Positions 10,144 to 21,531 of a stretch of DNA of 64,000 nucleotides are shown here, one piece after another. The stretch's first letter is position 1. Every line of letters starts with the position of its first letter. The notes beneath the pieces were generated by a model. The model did no database searches. It saw only the letters and a program-made list of their open reading frames with translations, and had not been told where the DNA came from. The stretch comes from Ceratorhiza oryzae-sativae. Taxonomy: Eukaryota; Basidiomycota; Agaricomycetes; Cantharellales; Ceratobasidiaceae. The position numbers were made by a program, and so were the translations under genes. The stretch spans positions 2,852,001-2,916,000 of the forward strand of contig JARWMV010000232.1 in the NCBI GenBank assembly GCA_030998015.1. The letters run 5' to 3'.

Positions 10144-10620
10144 TCATTCCTTGTTCTCGTGATGTTCGGCAGAGAGTCTGAGGTAGTGTTCGCCTCGGAA
10201 TCCACCTGCTGGGAGTCGGCCATATGCGTCTTGTCGTTCTTCCTTGCGCAGAGGTGTGCCGGCGCGGACATATGGCTTCAGCTACGATCGGGATAGTCAG
10301 GCTGGAAATGAATTTGAACGAAAGATGGCGGCAACATACCGGCGAGTTGACAATATCCGAGATGGGTGGTGCGACGAAATATCGAACTTTCTCGTCGACG
10401 ATTCTGTACTTTGCCTTTCCTCCCACTACATGCTTTCCTGGTGCGCCGGTGCGATGTCCGCCAGGAAGGTAGGCTGCGCGAGTGCCTGTGGAAATGTGTC
10501 GATTAAACGGTTTATGTTGTGGAATGGCCAAGACGGACCCTTGTAAAAGTCTTTGTTGCCGTGCTTGGGCGTGAGGGGGAGGCGCGAGGCCTTGCTCAAC
10601 AGCGCACGGGACGGGAGCAT
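10144..10620 (-). CDS. Mitochondrial large-subunit ribosomal protein mL41 (MRP-L27 family)
   Basis: Three exons: 10620-10539, 10485-10340, 10281-10144, all with GT..AG introns and correct phase. The product is about 121 residues: MLPSRALLSKASRLPLTPK (basic, Ser/Arg-rich mitochondrial targeting start), then HGNKDFYKG, the family signature near the N-terminus, then GKHVVGGKAKYRIVDEKVR, a Val/Phe-rich strand and SPLKPYV, the second signature. It ends HHENKE before TGA. The protein belongs to the large subunit of the mitoribosome. The start codon is 161 bp from the divergent start of the long coiled-coil gene, so they probably share a promoter. Nothing unusual in the sequence. Confidence 0.88.
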
Positions 10621-10781
10621 GATGGTTCAGGCGATGAGAGCGGCCAATTTGCAATCGACGTGTGTACGTAATCCTAGCGATCCTCAACTTTGACTGTCTC
10701 GACTCTCTGCGTGTGAAGGCAAGGCCAGCGTATATCTGCGCCATCGCCCGGACCGTTGCTCGACCGTCCCACGTTGTCCAC
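10621..10781. promoter_or_regulatory. Divergent promoter between mL41 and the coiled-coil gene
   Basis: 161 bp separate the two start codons, with no room for separate promoters. No canonical TATA box stands out. Confidence 0.5.
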
Positions 10782-13700
10782 ATGGCGCTGGCCACTGCTG
10801 CCAACTTGTTCGATCGCAACCCGCTCCATGTTGCCCATCTCCAGGTCCGTGCTTTTCCGTCTCTCTCCGTCTTGCGCTGACCTGGCGCAGGGCCCCACCG
10901 AGCGCTTGCCAGATGCGAACCTCAGAGCTGTCTACGAGCGGGCGGGAAAAATGTATGTTTTTTCTCTATTTTTTTTTTTTTGTCGGGATGACTGGCTGAC
11001 GGGTGCCCACAAGCCTCCTGATCCAGCGGTACCACGAGGTGCGGGTGCATGGCAGCGAGCACCATGCGTTTCTGCTGTTCGAGACGGAGCAGGCGGCGCA
11101 GGCGTGCTGCTCTCGCATCGGTGCGCTGCGGGTGACGTCCGACCGCCAGAACTCGCGGCCGATCACTGCCAGCCCGCTCTCATGCACCAACGCGGCGTCA
11201 AACCACATCCTCAGCATCTGGCTTCGGTCCCAGACACTCCATCCATCTTACGTCGCCAAAGACCCGCCACCTGCCCCCCTCTCCGCCCATTTCCCGCTCA
11301 AGGTCCTCTCACCCTTGTCCGAAAACTATGGGCTCGTCGTGCAGATGCTCAGAGATCACAAGTGTGCGCCCAGCTGGTGGAGGTTCGTTGCCCAGATGTA
11401 TGTCTCCAACAAGATGTGGACCGCCGCTCAGTACATTCTCGGCCAGTCGACCAAGAGCGAGGAGATGGATGTGAGCTTGGGAACCAGTGCGACGGCCAAG
11501 GACCGCGCCAAGGAGACCGACGGATCTGAGGATATCATTGATATATCTGTGGGCACATTCGTTCTCTCTATTGCTTCACTTGCAACCTGCTAACTTCGCA
11601 CAGGACGACTCGATCTGCGAGACTTTGAGCGAGCCCGACGAGTCTGCCCAAGGCAAGTGTGCAGATCTTGCTCACTAAGCTTGCCACACACCCTCTCACA
11701 TTCCATGCCAGACTTTGCTCGCATGCAGAAACTCCAGCAGAAAAAGGCCCCTCCTTCGAACGCTGCACGCAAATACGGAAACGCATGGCTGACTCACAAA
11801 CGGCCCAATGTGCAAAACGCGAGGGCTAAACTTGGGATCGTGACTGCAGTGAGTCTCGGATGGGTCGACATAGGGTCAATTTGATCTAATTGGTTCGGCT
11901 GCTTATAGAAGGGCAAGGACAAGGAAAGCTTGGGTCTGGCTCGACGGAGGACAAGTCCCAAGCGTCTGCATCTGCACACGAGTCCGAGTCCGAGCCTGAG
12001 ATCGATCCCCCACTTGAGCCCACACCGCCCCCTGCGGCTACACAACAGCCCAATTCAGAGTCGATAGATGCCGAACCTACGTCAGGATCGGCACCTAAAA
12101 CTGCCACTGCTCAGACCCCGATACCGCTCTCGCAGCAACTGCCAGCTCCGGCTGAACAACCCTCGGCGTCGACCCCTGCCCCGTCTACCCCTCGATTCTC
12201 GACCCCTGCTCCCGGTCATGCGATATCTCCTCCGTTTGTGCCGACCCCGATGCTGGGTACGCCCATTCCTTCGACGCCCAAGCACAAGGCCGAGGCCCTT
12301 CCATCCTCTTCTTCCCAGACTGCCCCGACCAAGCCAGCCGCTTCGGTCCCTTCAACCCTGCCGCCTATCCCTCAAACTCAACCCCCGTCGACACCCAAGC
12401 TCAGCCACTATCCCGACCACCAACTCTTCCTCCAACACCTTCTACTACCACTACCCCGAGCCGTACACAAGGCCAGGGCCCGACGATTGCGAGTCTTGTG
12501 CGACCCAAGATACAGAGCCCCGGAGATACCAAGAGCTTGTTGGATGCTGAGAGGAGCAAGACGCCTGCGAGCCCGGGCAAACTAGGCCAAAAGCAGGAGA
12601 GTCCGGGTCGAGTCGCGTTGCCTGCATTGCCAGCTGGGATGCCTCAGAGGCCGGCGTGGATCCCTACAAGTGCGAACAGGTCTGCGGATGCGAATCAGGA
12701 GAACGCAACAGGACAGCGGAATGTGACGCCTTCTGGAACTCGATCAGGTGCTTCGCTCGCTACGACTGAACAGGATATAACGGCTGTCGCAGCAACCCAA
12801 CAGGAGGCTGTTGATGAGGATGCATCGATGTCTGCGGCTGAGGAGGATACAGTTGAGAAGGATCTGTCGACGAGCGTTGAGAATGACACATCTGTGTCTG
12901 ATGCTGCACCACCGTCTGTGGACGAAGATCGGCACGAGGCAGCCGAGGCCGCTCCATCGCAAGAAGACGATCCCAAACGGGGAACGGGCGAACCCCGTTT
13001 GGGAGACACCTCTCCGTTTCCGTCCAATTCCCCTAATGTGTCAACCTCTCAAACTTTGACGTCTCCCTTGCCACTTCTGCCAATGCCCACTCCGCCCAAA
13101 CAAGCCGTGCTATCCCCTACCAAGTCTCAGATGTCACCGTGCTCCACGGAAATATCCACACCAACGACCCAAGCCTCCTCACCCATTTGCGCATCAGCTC
13201 CCCAACCAAGCGCAAGTCGGACCTCGACACACGTGGGTTCGAGGCACGGTTGAAACGGCGACGTCACCGTGATAGCCCGTCAAAGCAGCCGAGCGAGGTA
13301 GAAGACAGCCCGTCGTGGGGAGCGGCCCGTCGTTTGCGTCGCTCACGAACGGACCGTCTCTCGCCTCGCTCTCGAGCGGACCGTCGCTCACGTCGTTCAC
13401 GAGTTTGGGTGATTCGGTATTTGGCGCTTCGATTACGCCGTTGCGTGCGTCCGAGGAACCTCTGACCCAAGGAGACGATTCGTGCGAGGGTCTTTGGACA
13501 ACATCGGTCTGGCTCGCCTCTGAGCGGTCGGCCGAGTCTGGATCTTTCGGGTGAAAGCGTATCACGAGGCGCCGACCGACGGACGCCTCTTTCAGACATG
13601 GATCCGCGCACGTGGAAAGCGACGCTCGACGAAAACGAGGCGCTCAAGATGAAGATCCGGGTGCTCGAGCTCACGCTCCCGACGGCCGAGACGGTCAAGA

Positions 13701-15966
13701 ACGAGCTGTACGCCGAACGCAAAGAAAAGACCGAGTTGTTGGAAAAGTTTGAGATTCAGCGTTCGCTGCTCGTCCAGTCCGAGGCGCTGAGGAAGCAATC
13801 CGAGTCGACGCGCGAGGAGCTCGGGGCGAGAATCAAGCAGCTCGAGGACGGCCTGGCGGATTCGGCGCTTGCGCTCGAACGGGCTCGATTGGCTGCCAAT
13901 GTCGCTGCTGAACAGCGACGGATGACGGAAGAGGCGGCTCGCTTGGCGGATTCGGAACGGGCCAAAGTCCAAGCGTTGCTCGATGCCGAGCGGGCTCTTG
14001 TCCAGAACGAAAAGGCGGTATTGGCCAAGGAGCGCGAGACGCGAGCAGAGGCCGAGACCAAGCTTGCGACGATCGAGGTTCGGCTTGCGGCGGAGCAGCG
14101 ACGTGCTGCAGAGGCGAGCGAGATGGCGGAGAAGGAGCGGGCCGAGGCCAAGAACTTTTTGGATGCTGAACGGGCGATTGTCAGCGCCCAAGAGGCCAAG
14201 TTGGAGAAGGAGCGGGAGATCCGGGCAGAGGTCGAGGCGAGGCTGACCGAGGTGGAGGAGCAGCTCAAGGAACAATTGGCTCGGTTCGAGGCGGAACAGG
14301 TACGAAGCGCGGAGGAGAAACGGGCGATCGAGGTGCTCCTTGCGGAAGAGAAGAACAAGGTGGGATCGACGTTGGCGGACGAGAAAAAGGCGGCGGAATC
14401 GGTATTGGCCGAGGAGCAGGATCGTGCGGCCAAGTTACTCGAGGTCGAGCGCGCGCGGGTCATGAGCGAACAGGCGACCGTTGTGCAAGAACGAGAGGCT
14501 CGGACCAAAGTCGAGCAAGAACTCGAACAGACGCGAGAGCTTTTCGCTGGAATAAAAGATGCGCTCAACGCGTCCATTTCACAGGAGCGCGACAAGAGCC
14601 TTGCGCTCGAGAAAGAGCTCTCTAGCGTCAAGGCCAAACTTGCGGATTCGAAAAGGAGGCCGCAGGGGTTCAGAAAGCGTACCAGACGACTGCATCTCAG
14701 CTTCAAATGACCGAAGACTGGCTTGCGCAGGTCAAGGCACAACTGGATGCGACCAAGACCGAGCTCCAGAAGACCAAGGTTGAGAGGAGCAGGACTGGCG
14801 ATCAGGCTACGCAAACCTCAGAGGTCCTTGCCAGAACCCGAAGTGCGGTGATCTCGCTCGAGCAGCAATTGGCGTCAGCGAAGAGGGATTTGACTTCGAT
14901 GAAGAACGAGTTGACTTCGGCTCAGGCCCAGTTGCTGGTAGCCAAGACTGAGCTGGCAACTGCCCAGGAAAAGGCATCCTCGATCGAGCGCGGGGCCCAA
15001 CAAAGAGACCAGGTGCACCAGGCTTTAGTGAATTCGCGGAACCAGCAGCTGAACGCTGCACAAGAACATGCCGATGCAACCAGTAAACGGGCCCTGGCCG
15101 CGGACGATAGGGCCAAGGCGGCAGAGCAGATGCAAAGGATGTATCAATCGGAATTCCAGCGAATCCAAGGCATACTCGATCATGAGCGTAGCTTGCTTAC
15201 AGGGGAGCGAACGACGCTTGCCAAGGAACGGATTCAGCGTCAAGAGATACAGAAGAAGCACGCGCTCTCCGAGGACCGCGCAAACGCACTCGAAAGGCAA
15301 CTGGCCGAATGCAAGCGTCAGCTCCAAGAGAATAGCAGCGACCAGGACTCGAGGGAACAGCTGCAGACCCAACGAAGTGCGTGCCGTATTCAATGCTCGC
15401 GGATTTTATGCTAACATCCTATTCCAGCCCTCTTGCACATGGCACGGATGCGCATACAAGAACTCGAGCAGGCTCTACAGCGTGTCGAGGGTGATTTGGA
15501 TGCTGCACGCAGCGCCGAGGCCACCGCCAAAACGATGATTCAACTCGGGTGGGGACCGCACCTCGAGCCCTCTTCACGCCCACGGATACGACACACCCAC
15601 TCTTCCCCTATTTCCGACGCTGAAACTGAGTTCCCCAGTCCGAGGGAAGACCCAATGGACGAAGACTCAGTGAACTTTAATCCGTTTATTCCGCTCATGA
15701 AACCACCACGTCAGCAGAGCTTCAAACTCAAGCGAACCGCTCTTCCTTCTCGTTTACTTCGAATTGATATGCCCTCCGGCGACCCTGTAAACATTGATCT
15801 CGGTGTGCTCCCGCCGAATCCGGCTCCAGTCATTGATTTACTCCAGAAATCCCAATGCGCAGGCGTGTTCTGGGACATTATCATGGACGAGTATGGTGCG
15901 ATGGGCGGGTTTGAAGCCGCTGAAGCAATCGCATCTGGTAAACTCCGGTACCTCGGATCTGATTAG
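10782..15966 (+). CDS. Very long disordered / coiled-coil protein, function unknown
   Basis: Unrecognised. Starts MALATAANLFDRNPLH and is spliced through several small introns to an ordered N-terminal part of about 200 residues containing RYHEVRVHGSEHHAFLLFE and a Trp-rich stretch (APSWWRFVAQMYVSNKMW). One intron (11653-11711) starts with GC. A Pro/Ser/Thr-rich low-complexity region follows (about 11930-13250), then basic NLS-like sequence (SPTKRKSDLD, RLKRRRHRD). A long heptad coiled coil covers 13.6-15.4 kb, full of AEQRR, LDAERA and EKERE repeats. The last exon has an acidic patch and ends at TAG 15964. Frame changes near 12346 and 13124 fit introns; those near 13300-13470 are unresolved, and one at 14646-14650 is best explained by a missing T. 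Total about 1,500 residues. A nuclear structural or scaffold role is only a guess. Confidence 0.65.
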
Positions 15967-16305
15967 ATCCAATAGACTTTTGCTTGTTTTCCATTTTGTT
16001 TCGTTGCTTGCCAGTTTTCTAGCCGTGTCGGTAGTGAATGCAATGTATAACTAGCTCGACTCATGTCTTGGCCAACCTCATCTGCTTTGTTCGTTTCTGG
16101 TCTGTTGTTACTTTAGGAGCTCTGGTTCATTCCGTACATAAGATATTGATTGCTCCAATCTAATTCACTGGTGATATCCTTGAGCAAGACTATGCATATA
16201 GCGAACTCGCAAGAAGAAAAAGAAAAAACGTGTGGTTGAGAAATTTGGCCGTGTATGACTAAAACCAAGTAGGATATATCAAGAACCTCGTTCGAACCGT
16301 CAGCA
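15967..16305. other. 3' intergenic region between convergent genes
   Basis: AT-rich 3' flanks of the coiled-coil gene and the Yvh1-like gene; nothing else seen. Confidence 0.5.
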
Positions 16306-18507
16306 TCACCAAATTTCATCCACCTTGGACTTGTGGATACAGAATCCCTGCACGACCTGGTAAGAACTCTGCATGAAGTAAATAAATAAAGTACTTGCCG
16401 GAGTTACCCACTCCTTACAACCACAAGCCACGCCGGCCCAGTCGTAATTGCCCAGCTTGGCGCCACATTTCGGGTTGGGACAAATGATTTTGCCCGCAAG
16501 CTGCCCCTTTTCCAAAAACGGTTGCATCCATTTGAGCTATTCAAACGTCAGTGGCTGCAAGTGTGATCAAGGGCCGGAAAGACACTCACAGGTTCGACAA
16601 AGTAGCCCGAGCACTTGGAATTGTACAAAAGGATCGGAGGGCTAGGAGCCGGACTCCCCGCAAGGGGCGTCATACCAGACAACCCAGAACCCTTCAAGGC
16701 TTGCGCAACAGAGGGACGACGCAGCGCCGCCAGTTTCGCCGGAAGACCCGCATACAAGTCGGCGGGTTGCTGGTAAGGCGGGGATGAAGGATGGGACCGC
16801 AGCTCGATCTCGATCTCTTGTTCTTCGCCACCGCCTGAGCCACGGCTGGATCGATGCGAGAGGCATCGATGCCGGGCGTGACTTCATCCGCGGGTGTGCG
16901 AGGCAATTCGGGCTCCTTGCGCTGTCCTGGTAAGGCAATACAGTGCGGCTTGCCTCGGCGAGCAGCGACTCCTCCAGTGGTTGCGCCTGTACTAACCCCA
17001 TGGGATGCTCGTCCACCACCCGTAAGTGCTCCACTGGGCGCCTGTTTGTCGTCTCCCTCCTCCTCTGCTTCGCCGCCATTATCATCTTCGTCGTCATCGT
17101 CCGCTATGGCGTAGTCATTATCGTCATCATCCTCATGGACCTTGGTCATGGCGAGCGCACCGAGCTTTTTAATGGCTTCAGCAGCGATTATACTCGGGCG
17201 ACGATCCCGATGTGGGTCGTTATCTGCCGGGGCGGGAGGTGCGGGCGGGGATAGCGAAATAGTCGACATTGCGAGTCCGCCCCCTAGAATTCCACCTGCA
17301 CCCGCACCCGGAGTCATCGACTGGTTGAGAGACGAACGCCGGGCCGGGCCACGATGAGATAGAGAGGGGCGACGCGAGCCAGCAGGAGAGATGCTCGTAA
17401 TCTGGACCCCGTTCAGGCCATTGGCAACAACCGTATTCTCTCCGAATGACTGGCGACGAGAGACAGTGGCCGAGCCATTTACCGATACGGGTGTGGCTGG
17501 TCCGGCGGCATGTTGAGAATGGTCCATCATGTGCTCGCGGGTCGCGAGTTCGCAGCTGATGGAGCATGACAAGTTAGGTGCATCCATCACAAGACAAATG
17601 AGAGGAGCACTCACCGGCACTGTCTGCATCGTATGCGGCGACGTGGGCCGCCAGGAGTTGCTGGTGCGGACGCAGTAGGTGTACGAGGAAAGCTCGCAAA
17701 CATATTCATTTCTGGCGGCTCGCCGTCGCCGTCTGGACCAAACATCATTAGTCGAGTTTGTCAGGAATAGGGTATCGCCACTCACTAACGACTTGGTTGG
17801 CTGTCCGCGAGAGGTAATATTCCCGGATATTCTTGTCCCGTTTGGTAACCTTGCAGAAGGCGGCGTGGAAAACTTCAAGTTGATGCAAAAATGCAGGGTT
17901 CGGTCTAGACAATCGCGATCAGTTAATTCTCCCAAATCGGTACTTCGATCATGGCCAACTCACTGGATGGTCGGCCGGACCTCACGAATGAGTTCGAGGG
18001 CCCCCTTTGGGTCGAGCCCTTGGCTATACATAAGATAGGCAGCAGCAATGGTCGCACTGCGGCCTAGGAGAATGAAAATCAGCTCAAGTACGAATAGAAA
18101 ATTTGGAAGATCAGCACGCACTCATTCCGGCCATGCAATGGATAAGGACACCATCGCCACTCGCCAACGCGTTCTGAATAAAAGCGATAGTGGCTGGGAG
18201 ATACGACAAAACATCCTGCTCTTCAGTGTCGTCCAGTGGAATTTGGTGGCGACGCATAGTCTGTACATCAGATCAAAGGTTAGCATATTTGATGGATGCC
18301 ACAGTGCTGGTCGATGTACAGGATGATTTTCGAATCGTAGGATTGTATAAGAAATGGTGGTTGGAGCAGACTTGCCTCGTGAACGCGCACTTTGCCTCTC
18401 ATGCAACTGACAACGTACTTGACACCGGCTAGCTCTAACAGCTCGATGCTGGTTGCTGCGCCGAAATCACCAACCCATAGATTCTCGATTACTTCGTCCA
18501 TAGACAT
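16306..18507 (-). CDS. YVH1: Yvh1/DUSP12-type dual-specificity phosphatase with C-terminal zinc domain
   Basis: Eight exons: 18507-18376, 18260-18122, 18063-17964, 17904-17786, 17732-17615, 17555-16590, 16536-16399, 16347-16306. N-terminal phosphatase domain: MSMDEVIENLWVGDFGAA, then LDDTEEQDVL (general acid region) and the P-loop HCMAGMSRSAT (HCx5R, split by an intron). The Yvh1-specific zinc module follows: RCRQCRCEL, then after a roughly 300-residue disordered, acidic insert, CSGYF, ICPNPKCGAKLG, CGCKEWVTP and FCIHKSKVDEIW. In yeast and animals Yvh1 acts in late 60S ribosome assembly through this zinc part. The first and last introns start with GC, and conserved residues force that choice. 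Summed exons are one base short of a whole frame; the slip lies near 16826 (a missing C on the + strand). The insert is longer than in yeast or human proteins. Confidence 0.9.
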
Positions 18508-19481
18508 GTTGAATAAGGTGTGTGGTTCGGATAGGGTGGAGACAGTTGTGTGGCTGGCGATAAGTTCTCAGGTGGGATAGAGGTGGAAGTGGTTGGGGAA
18601 GTTGTGGAATTTGCAGACGTGGTCTCTGGGTAATCGCAAGCTCATGTGCTAAGTGGTGCTGGCCTGTGGTTCAGCCAAGATCGGAGGGACAGTATGCCGT
18701 CAGCAGGATGACTGTTCGTGATGGATGACTCGGTTTGGCAGTTGGCCCGTCTCGATAAGTCAACTGTGAGTTCGTCAATCCAAGCAACAGTCGGGCGCAA
18801 TGCACCTGACCAGTATGGGGGTTGGTGGTGGTGGAGTTCAGAACATGGGACACCGGCTAATATACGTGATCAAACGAATATTTGTACCCCGCATTTTATC
18901 TAAATGACGTCGGCAATAACGCTGCGTCGAACGACATCCTACAGACCCTGTCTGATTCGTTGGGCTGCCTTTCGTAAGGACTATCGCCAGTGGTGAGCGA
19001 ACCATCCACGTTCTGCTCGTTTCATGCTATGATGCAGCATTACCTGGCTATGAGCTCATCGGTCTGTTGGGGCTGAGCGCTGATCGCCCGGATGTGCTAC
19101 GGAGACGAGACGAGCCAACACACCATCCGAGCCCGATCCCACTTGGAGCAACATTTCACATCAGCAGGCACATTCCCGCACAGCCGGCAGAGCGCACTCA
19201 ATCGGCCACCCATGCACCATTGGGTGGCGAACGGGGTGGCGCCGAGAATCACGTGAAAATGCCTGACGTCAGCAGGCTCGTGATTGGTCTCGATTTTCCC
19301 CAACCGACACTGCTTGCGTCTGAAACAGGCCGAGGCCGTGCATCCTGGCGCAAGGTTTATAGACCACCCATCGCGCGTCCAGCCTCCAATCGCCTCTACT
19401 ACCTCGCCGTGCCCGCCTGCATCTCTTTTATTGCGAGCCGTCGTTTTTGCTACCCTCGCCCAACCCTAGATCGCTTTCAGT
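18508..19481. other. Divergent upstream region of YVH1-like and GPD genes
   Basis: No gene supported. A 163-codon plus frame (19067-19558) overlaps the first GPD exon in another frame and looks like chance reading of 5' leader sequence. A pyrimidine-rich stretch (about 19380-19470) just before the GPD start resembles strong fungal promoters. Confidence 0.5.
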
Positions 19482-21286
19482 ATGACAGGTATAAGAAAAG
19501 TCGAAAAGGAAAAAGTGTGTATCGTCGGTTCAGGGAACTGGTATGTATCCATCCGTAACACCAATTCTCAGACTCTCAAACCAATTTTATAGGGGATCCG
19601 CTATCGCTCGCATTGCCGGCAAGTATTTTTCCATCACCTAACTCGATTTCTTCCAAAACTCACCCTACCTCTCCAGCTCTAAACACAAGGCGCCATTCTG
19701 ACGTATTCGTACGTACCCTTGGCCTTGCTGAACCCACATTTTTGCCTATCGATTCATACTTCTAGACCGAACAAGTCACCATGTACGTTTATGAAGAAAA
19801 TGTGAGTCAATCATATCGATATCTGTCACTTGATCTCACAGGAAGCACTCTCACCCAAGATCAATGGCCGTCCACTCTCGGCCCTGATCAACGAGACACA
19901 TGAAAACGTCAAGTACTTGCCAGGCATCCAGCTGGGTTCGAATGTCGTTGCAGAGCCGAACTTGTTAAAGGCAATTGAGGACGCCACAGCACTTGTTATC
20001 GTCTTACCCCATCAGGTAAGCTGCCAGAGGAAGGACTGAGATATCTTGCCCTCATCGTCTGCATTTTAGTTCTTACCTACTGTTCTAAAAATGATGCGCG
20101 GTCATGTTTCACCTCACGCACGCGCAGTATCTCTGATCAAGGTACGATGCTTTCCTTCCAACACAAAGTACATTTTATTCAATTGATCCATAGGGCGTTG
20201 AGGTAGAGGGGGACAAGATCACAACATTCCCGACAGTCATCAGCTCCGTACTCGATATACCTTGCTCAGCCCTCAGTGGAGCAAATATCGCCAACGAAGG
20301 TGATTTCCCTAATTTCCTCGCCTTCCAAGCCTATTCACCTTGCCCTTCCAGTCGCCGAAGACAAATTCTGCGAATCCACTCTGGGCGTGCCGCCCCACCC
20401 AATGACAACGCCTCCCGACGAAGAATCCCAGCTACACAGCCTACAAGACTCACAGCTATGGCATCTGTTATTCCAGACCGATACGTTCCGGATCCGAGTT
20501 GTTCAAGATGTCGAAGGCGTTTGCCTGTGTGGAGGGCTGAAGAGTAAGTGGGTCGATGTATGCGCTGCAACACAATGCTCAACTTGCACTTGCGTATGCA
20601 GACGTTATTGCACTTGCTGCCGGATTCTCTGATGGTCTTGGATGGGGATCGAATTCTAAAGGTTTGCCCTTTTGGTGACACAAACAGATTATTGCTAAGC
20701 TCAACGTAATAGCTGCTATCATGCGTATCGGGCTGGTCGAGCTCAAGGATTTCTGTTTAGAGTTTTTCCCATCGACCCGAGCCCAAACATTCCTTGAAGA
20801 AAGCTGTGGGGTTGCGGACATCATGACATCTTGTGGGTCTAACTCGGTTCCCTGTCGCTCCCGCAGCTGATGCTTTCTACCCAGGTATGAGTGGACGCAA
20901 CCGGCTGATTGCTGAGCAGATGGTAAAACCGGAAAGGTCAGTATACTCATCCACAATACCCATCACTCACACCAACTCAACTTTCTTGATACAGAGCTTC
21001 AGGGAGCTCGAACAGGAGAAACTTAATGGGCAAAAGCTTCAAGGCCCACAGACCGCTCACGAGCTTCACACGTTCCTGTCTGCACGTGGCGACAGTGTAC
21101 GTCGCCCAGGGGGCTATCCGCTACTCGAGGCTGTCTGGAGGATATGCTTTGACGTGAGTTGTGTGCTTTTTCTAATAGACGCGCTGTCATTGATCAATGG
21201 TTCAAATATAGGGAATGCCTCCTGAACAGTTGATCGAAAATTTAACTGGCCCCGAATCGAGTTGGTACCGTGAAGGGCGGCTTTGA
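19482..21286 (+). CDS. GPD1: NAD-dependent glycerol-3-phosphate dehydrogenase, copy 1
   Basis: Reduces dihydroxyacetone phosphate to glycerol-3-phosphate with NADH in the cytosol, feeding glycerol (osmolyte) and lipid synthesis. The gene is split into many small exons. It begins [20 protein letters not shown] with the GxGxxG nucleotide fold, then [37 protein letters not shown], the [10 protein letters not shown] strand, [25 protein letters not shown]-like CLCGGLK, the substrate-site region [20 protein letters not shown], and [15 protein letters not shown]. It ends [10 protein letters not shown]...GRL before TGA 21284. The frame is consistent after splicing. Intron 2 (19619-19676) begins with GC, whereas the same intron in copy 2 begins with GT. 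A slightly long loop ([14 protein letters not shown]) follows ESTLG. Tandem with copy 2, 245 bp downstream. Confidence 0.93.
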
Positions 21287-21531
21287 TAGAATAGATATCA
21301 GCTTTGGACATCAGAACCCCTTGTATGCTAGATTTGTTCTGTTATAATAATAATCATCGGAATGTGCTTCGTGACTCTGTAACGTCGACGTGACCATCAA
21401 AGACGTCACAGCGTGTTCCTTGCAAATCCCGAATCTGAGGTACACAACAGTCAGCTCCCGAGCCGAAAGGTACAAAAGCCGACGAGAGGCACACCCCGTC
21501 CTCATTCATCCAACATTCAAGGAGCTTAGAC

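Noticed and set aside
9974..10819. 281-codon minus-strand frame over the mL41 locus
   Set aside because: It reads through two real mL41 introns in one frame; the spliced model gives the conserved protein instead.
13756..14814. 352-codon minus-strand frame opposite the coiled-coil exon
   Set aside because: It is the antisense of a GC-rich heptad repeat; composition is a Ser/Ala/Arg shadow with no motif or intron signals.
19067..19558. 163-codon plus frame before GPD copy 1
   Set aside because: Overlaps the first GPD exon in another frame and lacks protein-like sequence; taken as leader.
20331..20681. Minus-strand frames inside the GPD genes
   Set aside because: Shadows of conserved plus-strand exons.
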